This document shows, in pieces, positions 19,964-31,452 of a DNA stretch of 64,000 nucleotides. A program made the translations under genes and the position numbers. Source of the DNA: Ochromonas danica (taxonomy: Eukaryota > Sar > Chrysophyceae > Chromulinales > Chromulinaceae); the NCBI GenBank assembly GCA_015146655.1, contig VKHL01000017.1:225015-289014 (forward strand), read 5' to 3'. The notes under the pieces were generated by a model that was not told where the DNA came from, searched no databases, and saw only the letters and a program-made list of their open reading frames with translations. Within the stretch, counting starts at the first letter, position 1, and every line of letters starts with the position of its first letter.

Positions 19964-22253
19964 TCATAGCTCCTTTCCTGCGGGCTTGAGAGCTTGGGGC
20001 TTCTTCTGGTAGATATTGAACTCTTCCTGCAGCATGTGAGCCACGTAGAGCGCGATGTGAATGGGCACCAAGTAGGGCCATTCCGTGCGGAAATGAGAGG
20101 CTTTGTAGAAACCTAGCAAGCCAACGATCTGCGTGACGATCATTGGATGGGGGATATATCTGAGTCGCCAGCACATGGAAAAGGATTAGACGGTTCACAT
20201 CTTCAGCTAACAAGGAGATCGATCACTCACCCGTAGGGGAAGCTAGTGATCCACTTTGGCTCCATTAGGCCAAGCTCGGCGCCAAAGTAAGTGCGGTCCG
20301 TGCCCAGCGCCATGAAGGCCATCAAGGAGATGGCGTAGCCCGTGACAATCAAGAAGATAGAGATGGGATCGAACTTGAATGGAACTGTGGTGGGGAAGAG
20401 GTAGAGGTAGATGAGCTGGATCAGAGCCAAGTTCTTGAAGAAGATCACGTCTCTCTTGAAAGACCCAAAGTCAATTCCCTCTCGGATGTAGTAAGTTGTG
20501 ATGTATCTATCGTGATGAAATCAGCAGGCACGGTATCGATCAGCAGAAGTCATCGACTGTCAAGAGCAAAATGGGACTCTCACCTGAAATAGTGGACAAA
20601 GGATGTGACGCTCATGAAGAGTTCATAAGAGCCAGTGATATACCACAGAGCAGCAGCGAGGGTCAAGTAGATCACATTTCTCCAGCCAATGTGGGTCTCT
20701 AGGCGGTCGAAGAGGAAAGTGTTGAAGTTCACATTCCAGGCCAAGAAATGCTCGTACAAGGACTGTGGATTGATAGTCTTCAAGAAGAGAGCGCGGAAAG
20801 ACTGGTTGTACTTGATGTTGATGTACTTCATGAGCCATCCCAGAGGCGCCAAGACGCGGGGGTAGATGCAGTAGTGCAGCTTCAGAGTGACGCGGAACTT
20901 GTCGGACATCTCCTTCTTGCTTTCATCCAACACGATATGATGCACTTCGCGATTGTAGTCAAAAGCCAAGACATCTCCTTCGCAAGCGTTCACTCCCATG
21001 TGGGCAATGGGGAAGTTCGTGATGTACTACCGTAGAGTCGATAATAGCATTAGACGAGACTCGATGATGAGCGAGAATAGCACAGCTTACCTTCATGTTC
21101 TTGTCCAAGCCAACAATGCAACGATAGACAGAGACAAAAGGGATGAAGCCGAAAGGGCCGTCAACGTGACGAGCGAAGAAGACGTGGTCGGAGTTCATGG
21201 CTTCCTCCTCTCGCTGTGGACTGCTCACATAGATTTCATTCATACCCTCCACCACCTCGAGGCAGTAGTTCTTCTCGCTAAAGAGAGTGCGAAACATCTT
21301 GACGATCTGAGAAGCGTTGGCCACTCTGTCAAAAGCATGTCTGGGAGCGTTGGGCAGGTCAGAGTACCACCAGTGAGACGAGGTGGTCTCAGGCGGATCC
21401 TGAGACATGGTCCATTGACGGATTTCAGCCAAGTCGCCCTTGCGCGACTCATGAGTTTTGCCCGGCTCGTCATCGATGGGAGACGTGCTTAACAGGCTGC
21501 ACTGGCAAATGCGGTAGAAATAAGGCGCGCCAGGGAAGAAGCAGAAAGTGTTTTTCGAGTCGAGGCAGTAGCTGCCCAGCGCGCAGCTGAGCAATGGCAG
21601 CAAAAGCCCGCCAAAGACGTGGAGCTGCATGAGAGAGGAGGGAAGAGGAGCAGCCAGCAGAGGTCGCACGGAGGCGGGCACGAGAAGGTGTGGCAGCGCG
21701 GCATGCACACAGAGGGGAACCAGGTAGTAGCAGTGCTCCAAGAAGCTCAGCAACCAGTAGATGGGATGCTCTAGATCGATCTAACCAACAGAGATAGCTT
21801 GAGACAAAGGTAGATGGAGGATTGACGAGGGGGTGGGCATCTCACCTGTCCGCCAGCGCTGTAGGAAGACTGGAAAGTGGCCTCACCCGTTCCGAGATGC
21901 GCGAGATCTTGAAGGAGATAGCCAGCAATAATGAGCACGAAAGAAACAAGGAAAGGGACCTTGATGGCTCGAGAAGCCAGGAGGATGATGGAGAGGATGA
22001 GCACAGTGCCCACGAACTCTCCGCTGGGCAGCACGGGCAGCAGCGTGAGCAAGTAGACCAACACTGTGGACGCAAGGAGAGAGGAAGACTTCGTGTAGGA
22101 TCTCAGCATGCTAAAGAAGCCGAAAACACCCAGCGGAGTGGTCACAAAGTGTAACAGCACATTCAATGAATTGGAATGATAGCGATTGAATTCCTCGCCC
22201 AAGTTGTTGAAGTAGCTGTTTGTGTCAGTGGGATAGGATGAGGACACATTCAT
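19964..22253 (-). CDS. Three-part lipid enzyme: Mpo1-like, oxygenase-like and PEMT-like
   Basis: Minus-strand exons 21846-22253, 21091-21780, 20584-21026, 20231-20506 and 19964-20159 give 670 residues, all phases consistent. Residues 1-190 resemble Mpo1/DUF962 (YGL010w), the iron-dependent 2-hydroxy-fatty-acid dioxygenase of sphingoid-base breakdown: His26 and His35 (HFVTTPLG), multiple membrane helices, and LLQDLAHLGTGEATF. Residues about 300-420 contain HVD (341-343), HH (395-396) and R411-V-T, the spacing of a 2-oxoglutarate/Fe(II) oxygenase triad; this part is a suggestion. Residues about 510-670 look like a phospholipid/isoprenylcysteine methyltransferase membrane domain (GYIPHPMIVTQIVG and a late EE motif, HMLQEEFNIY). 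Divergent from Rab7, 321 bp apart. Confidence 0.7.
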
Positions 22254-22574
22254 TCTGCTGAAAGTCCACGTTATTAAAGTCTATGATGGTGATATCCAAG
22301 GTCGATCTTCTGTTGAAAAGAATTCGATTGGAAATGAATCCATCTGCTGCTGTTCAGAGCAGGGAGGAGCACCTCGCGCGCTGCTGGGCTGCCGCTGTGC
22401 TGGGTGTGCTTGTGCTCTGCTCAGCCTTGTGCTGTCATTATTGCCTTGCGCGGTGAGGAGTGGTAAAACCATTGGCGCGAAGTGGTAAAACCTTGTGGGG
22501 GAGGGAGGAAGATTTCTCGTGCTTGGCTGGCTGATCATCTTTTGCTTCTCCTCGAACACCTTACCTTCCTTCCC
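22254..22574. promoter_or_regulatory. Divergent intergenic region (Mpo1-like gene / Rab7)
   Basis: The 321-bp spacer must contain both promoters. It has repeated GGTAAAACC boxes on the plus strand (near 22460 and 22484) spaced about 24 bp. No TATA element is obvious. Confidence 0.35.
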
Positions 22575-23379
22575 ATGGCGACTAGAAAGAAGGTCTTGTT
22601 GAAGATTATCATTCTCGGTGATAGTGGGTGAGTCAAGTCGAGCCCTGATTTATTCTTTCTTTTTCTTTGTCTCACTCGTATTATTTGTTCTCTCTGTCTT
22701 GGGATTTCTCGCTGTGGCGGCTGACTGTGTGGTGCATGAGCAGCGTTGGGAAAACCTCGCTGATGAACCAGTATGTGAATAACAGGTTCACAACTCAATA
22801 TAAAGCGACTATCGGTGCAGACTTCCTCACGAAGGAGATCATGATCGACGACAAGCTCGTCACTCTGCAGGTTAGCCGCCAATTCACTTCTCCTCTCTCG
22901 CTCTCCTTTCTCACATTCTCTTGGCGTTTGATTAGATTTGGGACACTGCTGGTCAAGAGAGATTCCAAAGCTTGGGTGTGGCCTTCTATCGCGGAGCGGA
23001 CGCCTGCATCCTCGTCTACGACATCACGAACGAGAAGTCCTTCGACCAAATCAACAACTGGAGGGAGGAGTTCCTCAACCAAGCCAACCCGCGTGACCCT
23101 GAGAACTTCACCTTTGTTGTTCTCGGAAACAAAATTGATCGCGAGTCGGAGCGTCGCGTGCCCAAGTCCAAAGCCTCGCAGTGGTGCAAGTCCAAGGGCG
23201 CCAAGCCCATCCCCTACTATGAGACCAGCGCCAAGGATGCCACTAAGGTAGAGGCTGCCTTTCTAGAGGCTGCTCAGTCAGCTCTTCATCAAGACACTTC
23301 AGAGAGCGAAGTGTTCATCCCCGACACGATCAACCTGTCCAAGCAGCCCGCCCCGGCCAAGAGTGGCGGCTGCTGCTAA
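22575..23379 (+). CDS. RAB7: Rab7 small GTPase
   Basis: Late-endosome/lysosome Rab that controls fusion and maturation. Exons 22575-22627, 22744-22870 and 22936-23379 give 207 residues, the usual Rab7 length. Visible motifs are the P-loop GDSGVGKTS, switch I with YKATIGADF, switch [26 protein letters not shown] for guanine specificity, ETSAKD, and a C-terminal CC tail (GGCC here) for geranylgeranylation. The start [16 protein letters not shown] is typical of Rab7. The first intron interrupts the P-loop glycines. VPS13, a lipid-transfer protein that also works at endosomal contacts, lies 18 kb downstream. Confidence 0.96.
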
Positions 23380-23788
23380 ACTCCTCTCCTCACCCTTCGT
23401 TACTGTAGTTGCCTACCTGCCTGCACCCCATGTCTCCTTTCCCTTACGTTATTCCTCTGCTGTGTAGTTTTATTCCGCATCGTAGGTTAACGTGTTCTTA
23501 TAATCACTTGGTTTAGCCAACGATAATGACTTGTTTAGACTTGAAGGAACCACTTCATCAGATCTTTGTCAAGCTTGAAGTTTGCGAAATCAATTGCTAA
23601 AGATAAGACAACAATAGGCGCTAAAGCTAAATAGTCTACTATTGGCAGAGCGTTGAATCAGTTGAGGCATTTTTGTTGACATTAAGTTTGTGATGGTATA
23701 ATACAAACAAGACATGGTTAACATAACCCTAATATCAAGACGCTAACTATTTGCTGTTTACTCGAGAAAGCTCAAAGGTTCATCGCTC
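23380..23788. other. Convergent intergenic region (Rab7 / BCKDHB)
   Basis: The two 3' ends face each other across about 400 bp of AT-rich sequence. No gene or repeat is seen. Confidence 0.6.
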
Positions 23789-25087
23789 TCAATAATTGAC
23801 GGCCGTCTTCACCGCTTCCAGAAGCTTCGTGTAGTCCGGAACATAGTATTTCTCATAGACCAGAGGGAAAGGAGTGTCGTAGCCGCAAACACGTTGAATA
23901 GGGCTCTCGAGTGAGAGGAAGCATTCCTCCATAATTGTGGACGAGATTTCAGCGGCAAAGCCACCAGTGCGCTGCAAAGGAAAGCTGTCAGTGCCATGCA
24001 TCGATAAATCAAAATAGCCAATAACTTACAGGAGCCTCGTGAGTCACGATCAGACGGCCGGTCTTCTCTACGGAGTTCACGATTGCTTCTTTGTCCCAAG
24101 GAAGGAGAGTTCGGAGGTCGATCACCTCACAAGAAATGCCCAATTCTGCCGCAGCATCGGCAGCCTAAAGACACGATTCCTCCATGAGCAACAAGCAAAC
24201 TACGACTATATCATAAACAAAATCACATACCTTATTCATGACATTGACTTGGCCACCCCAGCCAACCAGCGTCACGTCGGCACCTTCTCTAACGACACGA
24301 GCTTTGCCGATGGGAACCTCATAGTCGCCAACAGGAACTTCTTCAACTGCTGCACGGTACAGAGCCTTGGGCTCGAAGAAGATAACAGGATCCTTGCTCC
24401 TAATACTGGAAAGCAGTAAACCCTTGGCGTCAGCAGGGCTGCTTGGCATGACGACGACAAGTCCAGGAGTGTGGCAGAAGTAAGCCTCAGGGCTTTGAGA
24501 ATGATAGAGTCCTCCATGACCAACTGCTCCACAAGGGGCTCGGAAGGTCAATCCACCACAGTCAAATTGGTTACCAGAGCGGAAGCGGAACTTGGCAGCT
24601 TCATTGACAATTTGATCGAAGGCAGGGAAGATGTAATCTGAGCAAAAGCAAGAGTTGACAGGTCAGCATTTCCCTCTGTGGGACCTCTGCACTAGACAGA
24701 ACATTACCTGCAAACTGAATTTCCGCGACAGCAGTGCAACCCATAGATGCGTAACCGATTGCAAAACCTAACAATAACAAAGATTCTGTTGGCTTTATTC
24801 ATTTGAAGATGAGCGAGGCTGGCGATACCTGCGATACCCTGCTCGCAAAGAGGAGTGTTGAAGACTCTATGCTTGCCAAACTCTTCTTGTAACCCAACAG
24901 AGCAACGAAACACTCCACCAAAGCCAACATCTTCTCCAAATACTACAGCAGTGGGGTCAGTTCGGAGAGCAATCCTCATGGCATCGTTTACAGCCGTGAA
25001 CAAGTTCATCCTCTTCGTCTCCGTCGAACTGTGACGCAAACCCACATTGCGTAAGCTGCAGACATTTAGGAGACTCTTGCGGAGCAT
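23789..25087 (-). CDS. BCKDHB: Branched-chain 2-oxoacid dehydrogenase E1 subunit beta, mitochondrial
   Basis: Forms the thiamine-diphosphate-dependent E1 heterotetramer with E1-alpha and oxidatively decarboxylates the 2-oxoacids from Val, Leu and Ile. Exons 24829-25087, 24708-24767, 24231-24637, 24030-24164 and 23789-23971 give 347 residues. An N-terminal Arg/Ser-rich presequence ([20 protein letters not shown]) suits mitochondrial import. Landmark segments are [70 protein letters not shown] and [14 protein letters not shown]. The last one is specific to the BCKDH/PDH E1-beta family, and the [14 protein letters not shown] region favours BCKDH. It is divergent from the gene for E2 of the same complex. 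Confidence 0.95.
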
Positions 25088-25504
25088 CTTTTCCTTTTCT
25101 GCTTTGCGGACTTGTTCTCTGTTTTGTGGTTGAGTTCTCTTGGCTTTCTCTCGCCAGCGGGGAAGAACGCCATGCAGACACAGCGGGTCGGATCAACTTC
25201 CTTTCGATGCCTAATTCTCTCGTTCTACAAGCTTTAATACTGATCTGTGAATATACACATATAGAGATAATATCCTAGATGAAGTGTATATAGTTAAAAT
25301 TTTATTTTATGGCTTCATTGATTGTTTAAATCTGCTAAACAGGAGGACCATTTCCTGGTCCTGGCCCCACTTCAAGGTGCACGCCGTGCTGTCAACCCAC
25401 CAAGTCATTGGATTCGACGGACCACTGGTTGAATAAGAAAATTCTGCTGGATTCCCCTCCTTGTCCACTGCTCGGCAGAGTTTTCCTTCTAGTTCACTTC
25501 TCTC
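25088..25504. promoter_or_regulatory. Shared divergent promoter region of BCKDHB and DBT
   Basis: 417 bp lie between the start codons of two subunits of one enzyme complex, so joint control is plausible. Sequence near 25250-25310 is AT-rich (ATATAGAGATAATATCC, TATATAGTTAAAAT) and could hold core elements for either direction. Confidence 0.5.
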
Positions 25505-27262
25505 ATGTTGTCGAAGCGTGCTTTGTTGAGTCTTGGTGTCCGGCGTCTCGGCCGAATTTCTCATCGTGCCAGTCCTAATGTCATCGCTGGCGCTATGGCG
25601 ACAATTCCTTTTAAATTGGCCGATATTGGTGAAGGAATTGCAGAAGTGGAGCTTTTGAAGTGGTTTGTCAAGGTGATCATTCCATTTTCTTTTGCTTTTT
25701 GTCGTGTGGTGGTTTAGTGTTGATATCCGTGTCATAATGCCTCGTGATGTTCTTTGGACAGGAAGGAGAGAAAGTCAAATCTTTCGATCGAATTTGTGAA
25801 GTCCAAAGTGACAAAGCTACAGTAGAAATCACCAGCAGATATGACGGAGTTATTGCCAAATTGCACCACAGCGAGGGCTCTATTGTCAAGGTATGAGGAC
25901 AACATCGTAGTTTTGGTATCTCCTGCTGCAGAGTGTTCGATTCTTAGCATTCTTGTGAACAGGTTGGATCTGCTTTGCTAGACATTGAGACTGGCTCTGA
26001 GGGATCTTCTCAACCTGTTCTTGCCAATGAAAGTGTGGACAAGGGCTTACCCAAGACTTCTCATTACAAACCAGAGCCTGCCTCATCCACAGTTGGGGCA
26101 GATAACACTGCCTCGGAAAGACTTCGAGCTCAAGCAACACCTGCTGTTAGAAAGCTTGCCAAGGAGTATGATATCAATCTTGCATCAATTCAGCCCACAG
26201 GGCCCAAGGGTCGCGTGACTAAAGAGGATGTTCTGCTTTTCGTCCAAAAGGGCAACAAATCCCGCGTGCCTCTCAACTTCGCCCCACCCTCTGTATCGGA
26301 TGAGAAGCCCTTTGTGTCGAAGGCTGCTTCTTCAAACAATGACTCTGTTGCTTCATCTCCTCGTCTTGCAGGTGCTGGTGATCAAAAGGTGCCAATTCGT
26401 GGAGTACAGAGGCTGATGGTGAAGAGCATGACTGCAGCTCTTCAAGTGCAGCACTTGACTTATTGTGAAGAAGTTGTGTTTGACAATATCAAAACGTTGC
26501 GTAGTGAGCTGAAATCTATTTTTGCCAAGAAGGGAGTAAAGATCAGCTACATGCCTCTGCTTATCAAAGCCACTTCCATGGCGTTGGCTCAGTTCCCTAT
26601 TCTCAATGCCACAGTCAATGCAGATGTGACTGAGATGATCTATCATGAGAATCACAACGTTGGTATTGCCATGGACACTCCCAAAGGTTTGGTGGTTCCT
26701 GTCGTTAAGCAAGTCCAGAACAAGTCTATTTTCGAAATTGCTCGTGACTTAAACCAGTTACAGGTGAGAGCCATGTTTATCTCACTCTCAACATTGTCTT
26801 ACCTTGGATATGTGATGCGATGTGATGTGGTGCCTTCATCAGGAAGCTGCCGCTACTAATACCCTCACTGAGAGCCAACTGAATGGCGGGACATTCTCTT
26901 TGTCCAATATCGGTAGTGTAGGTGGAACCTATGCCGTGCCAGTTGTAGTGGTACCTCAGGTCGCAATTGGTGCATTTGGAAGACTTCAAGTGTTGCCTCG
27001 GTATGTTGATAAGGCTGGGAAGCCAGCCTCTGTCGAGCTGATTGAAGAGTAAGTGCACTTTGATCATTCATTTCCGTAATCATACTAACTGAAATCTGTT
27101 GAATGCTCTAGTGGAGAGGCTAGTGTGCAGCCGTGCACTCTGATGAATGTCTCTTGGTCAGCCGATCATCGCGTCATCGACGGCGCCACCGTCGCGCGGT
27201 TCTCCAACCTTTGGAAGAGCTATGTAGAGAATCCTCATTTGATGCTTGCTGAGATGCGATAA
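25505..27262 (+). CDS. DBT: Branched-chain 2-oxoacid dehydrogenase E2 (dihydrolipoyl transacylase), mitochondrial
   Basis: Transfers the branched acyl group from E1 to CoA through a swinging lipoyl arm and forms the core of the complex. Exons 25505-25672, 25762-25890, 25963-26763, 26843-27048 and 27112-27262 give 484 residues. Order of parts: presequence rich in Arg/Ser/Leu; lipoyl domain with the lipoylation site [11 protein letters not shown] (Lys74); a linker; the E1/E3-binding domain ([14 protein letters not shown]...[11 protein letters not shown]); and the catalytic domain ending with the active-site motif DHRVIDG. The '[15 protein letters not shown]' start of the lipoyl domain is characteristic of BCKDH E2. 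It pairs with the divergent E1-beta gene. Confidence 0.95.
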
Positions 27263-27428
27263 GTGAAAGAATGCTTTGTGATGGTCCCTCTTAAAGCTGG
27301 GTGAGAGTAGGCGAGATGATAGTTGAACAGCTCTGAATTAGTATTGACAAGTCTACTTGCTTGTAACTAAGTTAAGTACTCCTCTACAGATTTTCAAAAC
27401 ACTTCGCATTCATGACAAGTGTTGTGAT

Positions 27429-27459
27429 ACATGACTCTCTCTCTCTCTCTCTCTCTCAG
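27429..27459. repeat. CT dinucleotide microsatellite
   Basis: About 13 CT units between the convergent DBT and hypothetical gene 3' ends. Confidence 0.85.
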
Positions 27460-27479
27460 TTTTGTTGTTGTGGTTTGCT

Positions 27480-28420
27480 TCACACTCTCATAAGCGATCC
27501 GAAGAGCCAGCAGGCCAGCAGAGCGACTTGGCGGTCCGAGGCCACGCCCTCCATGTTCAGACCTCGAAAATAGGCATCCGACAGTTCCCCTTTACGGACG
27601 TCTTCAGAAGAAGGTTGACTACTCGTCGCGTCTTCATCGGTTTCGTGGATGACCAGACGGCTTGGGTCTGCCGACCTGACAGGGGAAGCCACGACATAGC
27701 TGTAGAACTCGTCAGGGGAGGGGTGCGACTTTCCCCGACTCGTCTTCGGTCGCTCGTATGCTGTGAACAAAGTGTCTCTCTCAGGAGAGTATTGAGTTTG
27801 TCCTTCCGCCTCGCCGGGGGCCGCACCCTCTCCATCACTCACTGCTGCTGCTGCTGTTGTTGTTCTGCTGGAGAAGACCTGCTTGGGCGTCTGACCGATG
27901 ACTCCCACGTCCACTTTCTTATTCACTTTCTTTCGCCTCTTTGATTCTTCTTTGTTATTTCCAAACGGGTTATCATTCGTGGAGTAATTTACAAATAGAG
28001 GATTTTGCTTCATCTCGCATCGTCTATTAATTGGTTCGATTGCAATTCACTCAAGGCAGTCTGGCTGGTTCTCTAGAGGTCTAGAGGTCTAGAAGTCTGG
28101 ATGTCTGGCCTTCTGTGGCAGAGGGCGGCAGAAGAAGAAGATGTCTGTCTGCTGCACAGTGCCACAGTGCCTGAGTGAGTGAGTGCAGGCGCTGCATGGG
28201 AAGCGAACGCAAAGGAAAAGAAGAATTGACGCTCTCTCGCCCACTCTCTCTTTCTCTGAATCATTCGCTTTGACTCGTACCTTTCATGGATAAAGTTGAT
28301 TATCATGATGAGTTCCCCTTGGGGAATTTGTCTTTCAGTGTTGGTGAGCCATCCCCTTCTCTTCTTCATTACCAACTCCTTCTCTCCAGTTTGAACATCG
28401 TCACCCTGCCAATCAGACAT
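27480..28420 (-). CDS. Hypothetical basic/disordered protein
   Basis: Two exons, 28281-28420 and 27480-28023, join in frame (AG|A) to give 227 residues. The N-terminal 45 residues look folded (GWLTNTERQIPQGELIMII), the rest is hydrophilic with a Lys/Arg patch (KEESKRRKKVNKKVDV) that could be a nuclear signal. No family is recognised. An alternative start is Met18 (position 28369). Its first ATG overlaps the ATG of the divergent MYB gene in a CATG palindrome, so at least one of the two starts may be mis-set, or the 5' untranslated regions overlap antisense. Confidence 0.45.
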
Positions 28421-30799
28421 GGACGAGGTCGTGGCGATCGCTGAGCATGGCCATTTCTTACAAAATGTTTGTCATTATTTTTCTCTGCTGTGCTTCTCTC
28501 CAAACTCACTCGACGCTTTATTCTTCCCAGGATGCTTCTGGTAATCACTCGGAAAATGGCGACGATTCGCTGAAGAGGTCGGGAGGCAAGTCGGATGTCA
28601 TCAACTTGACTCGCCCAAGAGCCCAAAGAAAGGCTTCCTTGGGTGGCAAGTGGACGCCTGAAGAGGACCAGTTCCTCAAAGAGATCGTGCAGGAGCACGG
28701 CGCCAAGTGCTGGAAGAAGGTGACCGACCGCCACACCATCCTTCAGCCTCTATCTGCTCTGCTTATCATTGTCCAACTGATGGTTTTGGACAGGTTGCGG
28801 GCTTATTGGGAACTACTCGGACTGATGTCCAGTGCTTGCATCGCTGGAACAAAGTGCTGAAGGTAAACAAACCTCGCCCTCGTGACTGAGCCTTTGCCTC
28901 TTTTTAGCCAAACTATCTTCACTCTATAGCCTGGACTTCATAAAGGAACTTGGACAAAGGAGGAAGACGATGTCGTTCTCCAAATGGTTAGCGAAATTGT
29001 TGCCTTGAAGTCCCGCATATGACGGTTTTGCATTTTGTCTGTAAATAGGTGCTAACACATGGTGTCGGCAAGGTTAAGTGGTCAAGTATTGCAGCTGAGG
29101 TTTGTACGTTTCTTAGTGTGTGGGATCTGCTAGGATTGATTGAATGTTGTTGCTTTGCACAGCTGCCTGGTCGTATTGGTAAACAGTGCCGCGAGCGCTG
29201 GTTCAATCATTTGGATCCTGCGATCAAAAGAGGAGACTGGAGTGGTGATGAAGATATGATCATCTTCTATGCCCAAAAGCACTTCGGGAATCGGTGGTGT
29301 GAGATATCGAAGTTGCTGCCTGGTCGAACGGAGAACGCCGTCAAGAATCGGTAAGTGAGATTCGTTTTTCGCGGATTTTGTTCCTCGGCTAACTCTGTGA
29401 CGTGTGCCAGTTGGAACTCGTGTGCGATGAAAAAGTGGTTGAAGGACCGCAACTTGCAGCCTGGGCCTTGTGTCTCTACTCATGCTGACATGTTTGAGGC
29501 ACTCACTGAGTTCAAGAAGGAGCTGATGACTGCTGGTGTCTCATTAAATGTTGATGCGAACACTGCTTTGAACCAGCGTGGGGATACTTCTTCTTCCTCA
29601 GATGACGAGTCTGAGAACGAGAAGGTGCCAAAGCACAAAGGCAAGAATGGTGATGACACTGCAGCAAAGAAGCGACCGAATGCAGCAAAGGGTACAAATG
29701 GACAAAATGGGCAGGGAAAGGAGAAGGTGGCTAAGACGGTGAAGGTGGAAGCGGCTGTGACAGTCCCCATTGTAGAGGAGGTGGACAAACCCGGCGATGT
29801 CAATCGCATGCAGCTGCCCCCTTCGCTACGCCCTCAGCCTATTATCATCTCTAGCAACAATCCTAATAGCCTTTCTTCCGTGGTGCACTTTGGTGGACTA
29901 TCTCAGCCAGACGATACCACTCATGCTATGGCTAACTTGCTCTATCAGCTACGCAAGTCGCCGATGCATGCCGACTTGAACGGGCCTGCTGGAGCACAAA
30001 GTGCTGCAAACAATGTCGCTGGATCGAAGCGTCGTAGAGAAGAGGACGGGAATGGGATAGATCTTCCAACGAAGGCTTCTTCGCCCACACTAACGGCTCT
30101 CGATCGTTTGAAGAATATCCTGGAGACTCGTCGGCAAGATGCGATTGCCACTTCTGATGCGTGGGGCTCTTCTTCTGCTGCTTCCTCTTCCTTTGCTAGT
30201 GGCGTCCCCATGGAAAGCTTACGCTATTTCGAATTCCTCAGCAATGATGCTCAGATCAATCTCATGCAGCAACTCATCTCAAAATTTCAACGAACCTCGT
30301 AAGAATATGTTGCTTGGATGATTCATTGTTTCAGATTGCTAATGCTTGATGTTATCTGATGCGATGTGACAGGGTGACTCCGAGGAACTTCATCCTCATG
30401 GCGACTCCAAAGTACACACCTCATGCTGCCAAGTATGTGCGCGACATGATTGCTGAATACAATGGTGGGCAATTGCCCTCTCTTGAAGAAGTGGGTCCTA
30501 ATTGCTTTGAGGAATTTGACGATGACAACAGAGGTGGTGTTGTGGAGGTCGCCCCAGTACCTTCGAGTAACGCCAGCATGCCTCCGCCTGCCCGTCCGGG
30601 AACACGCAGCTCTCATCGCCGAGGCAGCGATGCTGTGGCTGTGGATGCTGCCATCTCGGTCGCGTTGCTCGTTATCAATTGCAGTGTGGAAGATAGTTTA
30701 AAGATTACCCGCAGCCTGCAGGTGGACAGCCTACAGGCTCTGAACGCAGCCATATCCTCCGTCCTGGAAGCACGAGGGGAAGATATCTCCTCCAAGTAA
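28419..30799 (+). CDS. Three-repeat (R1R2R3) MYB transcription factor
   Basis: Exons 28419-28466, 28531-28719, 28794-28862, 28930-28986, 29049-29099, 29163-29350, 29411-30298 and 30373-30799 give 638 residues. Three SANT/MYB repeats lie between about residues 54 and 210: R1 begins [17 protein letters not shown]2 [15 protein letters not shown] with CRERWFNHL, and R3 [22 protein letters not shown] with [11 protein letters not shown]. The R2/R3 signatures are those of animal c-Myb and plant 3R-MYB, which in plants regulate G2/M genes. After R3 come [14 protein letters not shown], an acidic/serine region and a C-terminal part with short hydrophobic helices, possibly regulatory. The R1-R3 coding region is cut by five short introns. 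Confidence 0.9.
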
Positions 30800-31377
30800 C
30801 TCTCTCTTTCGTCAATCGTTTATTTCGCCCGGTTCTAACACGGAGGCAATGGTTAGTTTATTTTTTGTTATATATATAAGCTTTCGAATGAGTTGAAAAT
30901 GCCATCAACTATGTTCGCTCATCATGTTTTCAACCCTTCTGCTCTCTATCGTTCTTGGTAGCATCCCTCTGTCCTGTCCTTTTAATTATAAGAAGAGAAT
31001 GTTGGAATATGGATTTGTGTTTGGTGGTCAGGGATGTGTAATTCACCCAAAGCACTTACTGTAGTTCACACACTGCTTCCAACACCAACAGACCTTACTT
31101 TGTAGCACAATCTGATGCCTTCATAGATATACGGTATCTATACAACTGTCTGTGTGCCTTTGTATGTCTCGATAGATTTTACATAGGAATCACCTCGCTT
31201 CTGTTAACGGAAAACATTTCTTTTAGCGCATTTTGGCCCTCGGCATTATGAGGTAGACTTATAACCTACTCTAGCTGATGTGCAACAGCATAAGCAATTA
31301 ACATAAGCAACAGATAATTCACTCGTTCGATTCTGCTCTGCCTTAATATCTATTTCTCAATTTCTTGACACTGCCAA
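30800..31377. other. Intergenic region
   Basis: About 580 bp of AT-rich sequence between the MYB gene and the first tRNA gene; no reading frame or repeat of note. Confidence 0.6.
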
Positions 31378-31452
31378 GCCGTCCTAGCTCAGTCGGTAGA
31401 GCGCAAGGCTCTTAACCTTGTGGTCGGGGGTTCGAGCCCCCCGGTCGGTGAT
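31349..31452. repeat. tRNA-containing duplication, copy 1
   Basis: About 104 bp, comprising the tRNA gene and 27 bp of 5' flank, match 32635-32738 with one mismatch in the flank (C versus T four bases before the tRNA). Confidence 0.8.
31378..31450 (+). tRNA. tRNA-Lys(CTT): tRNA-Lys (anticodon CTT), copy 1
   Basis: 73-nt cloverleaf without an intron. The A-box region is TAGCTCAGTCGG and the B box GGTTCGAGCCC. The anticodon arm is CAAGG-CTCTTAA-CCTTG with CTT at positions 34-36, reading AAG. The T arm is GGGGG/CCCCC. The acceptor stem has one U-U mismatch and one G-U pair by my folding. Confidence 0.93.
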
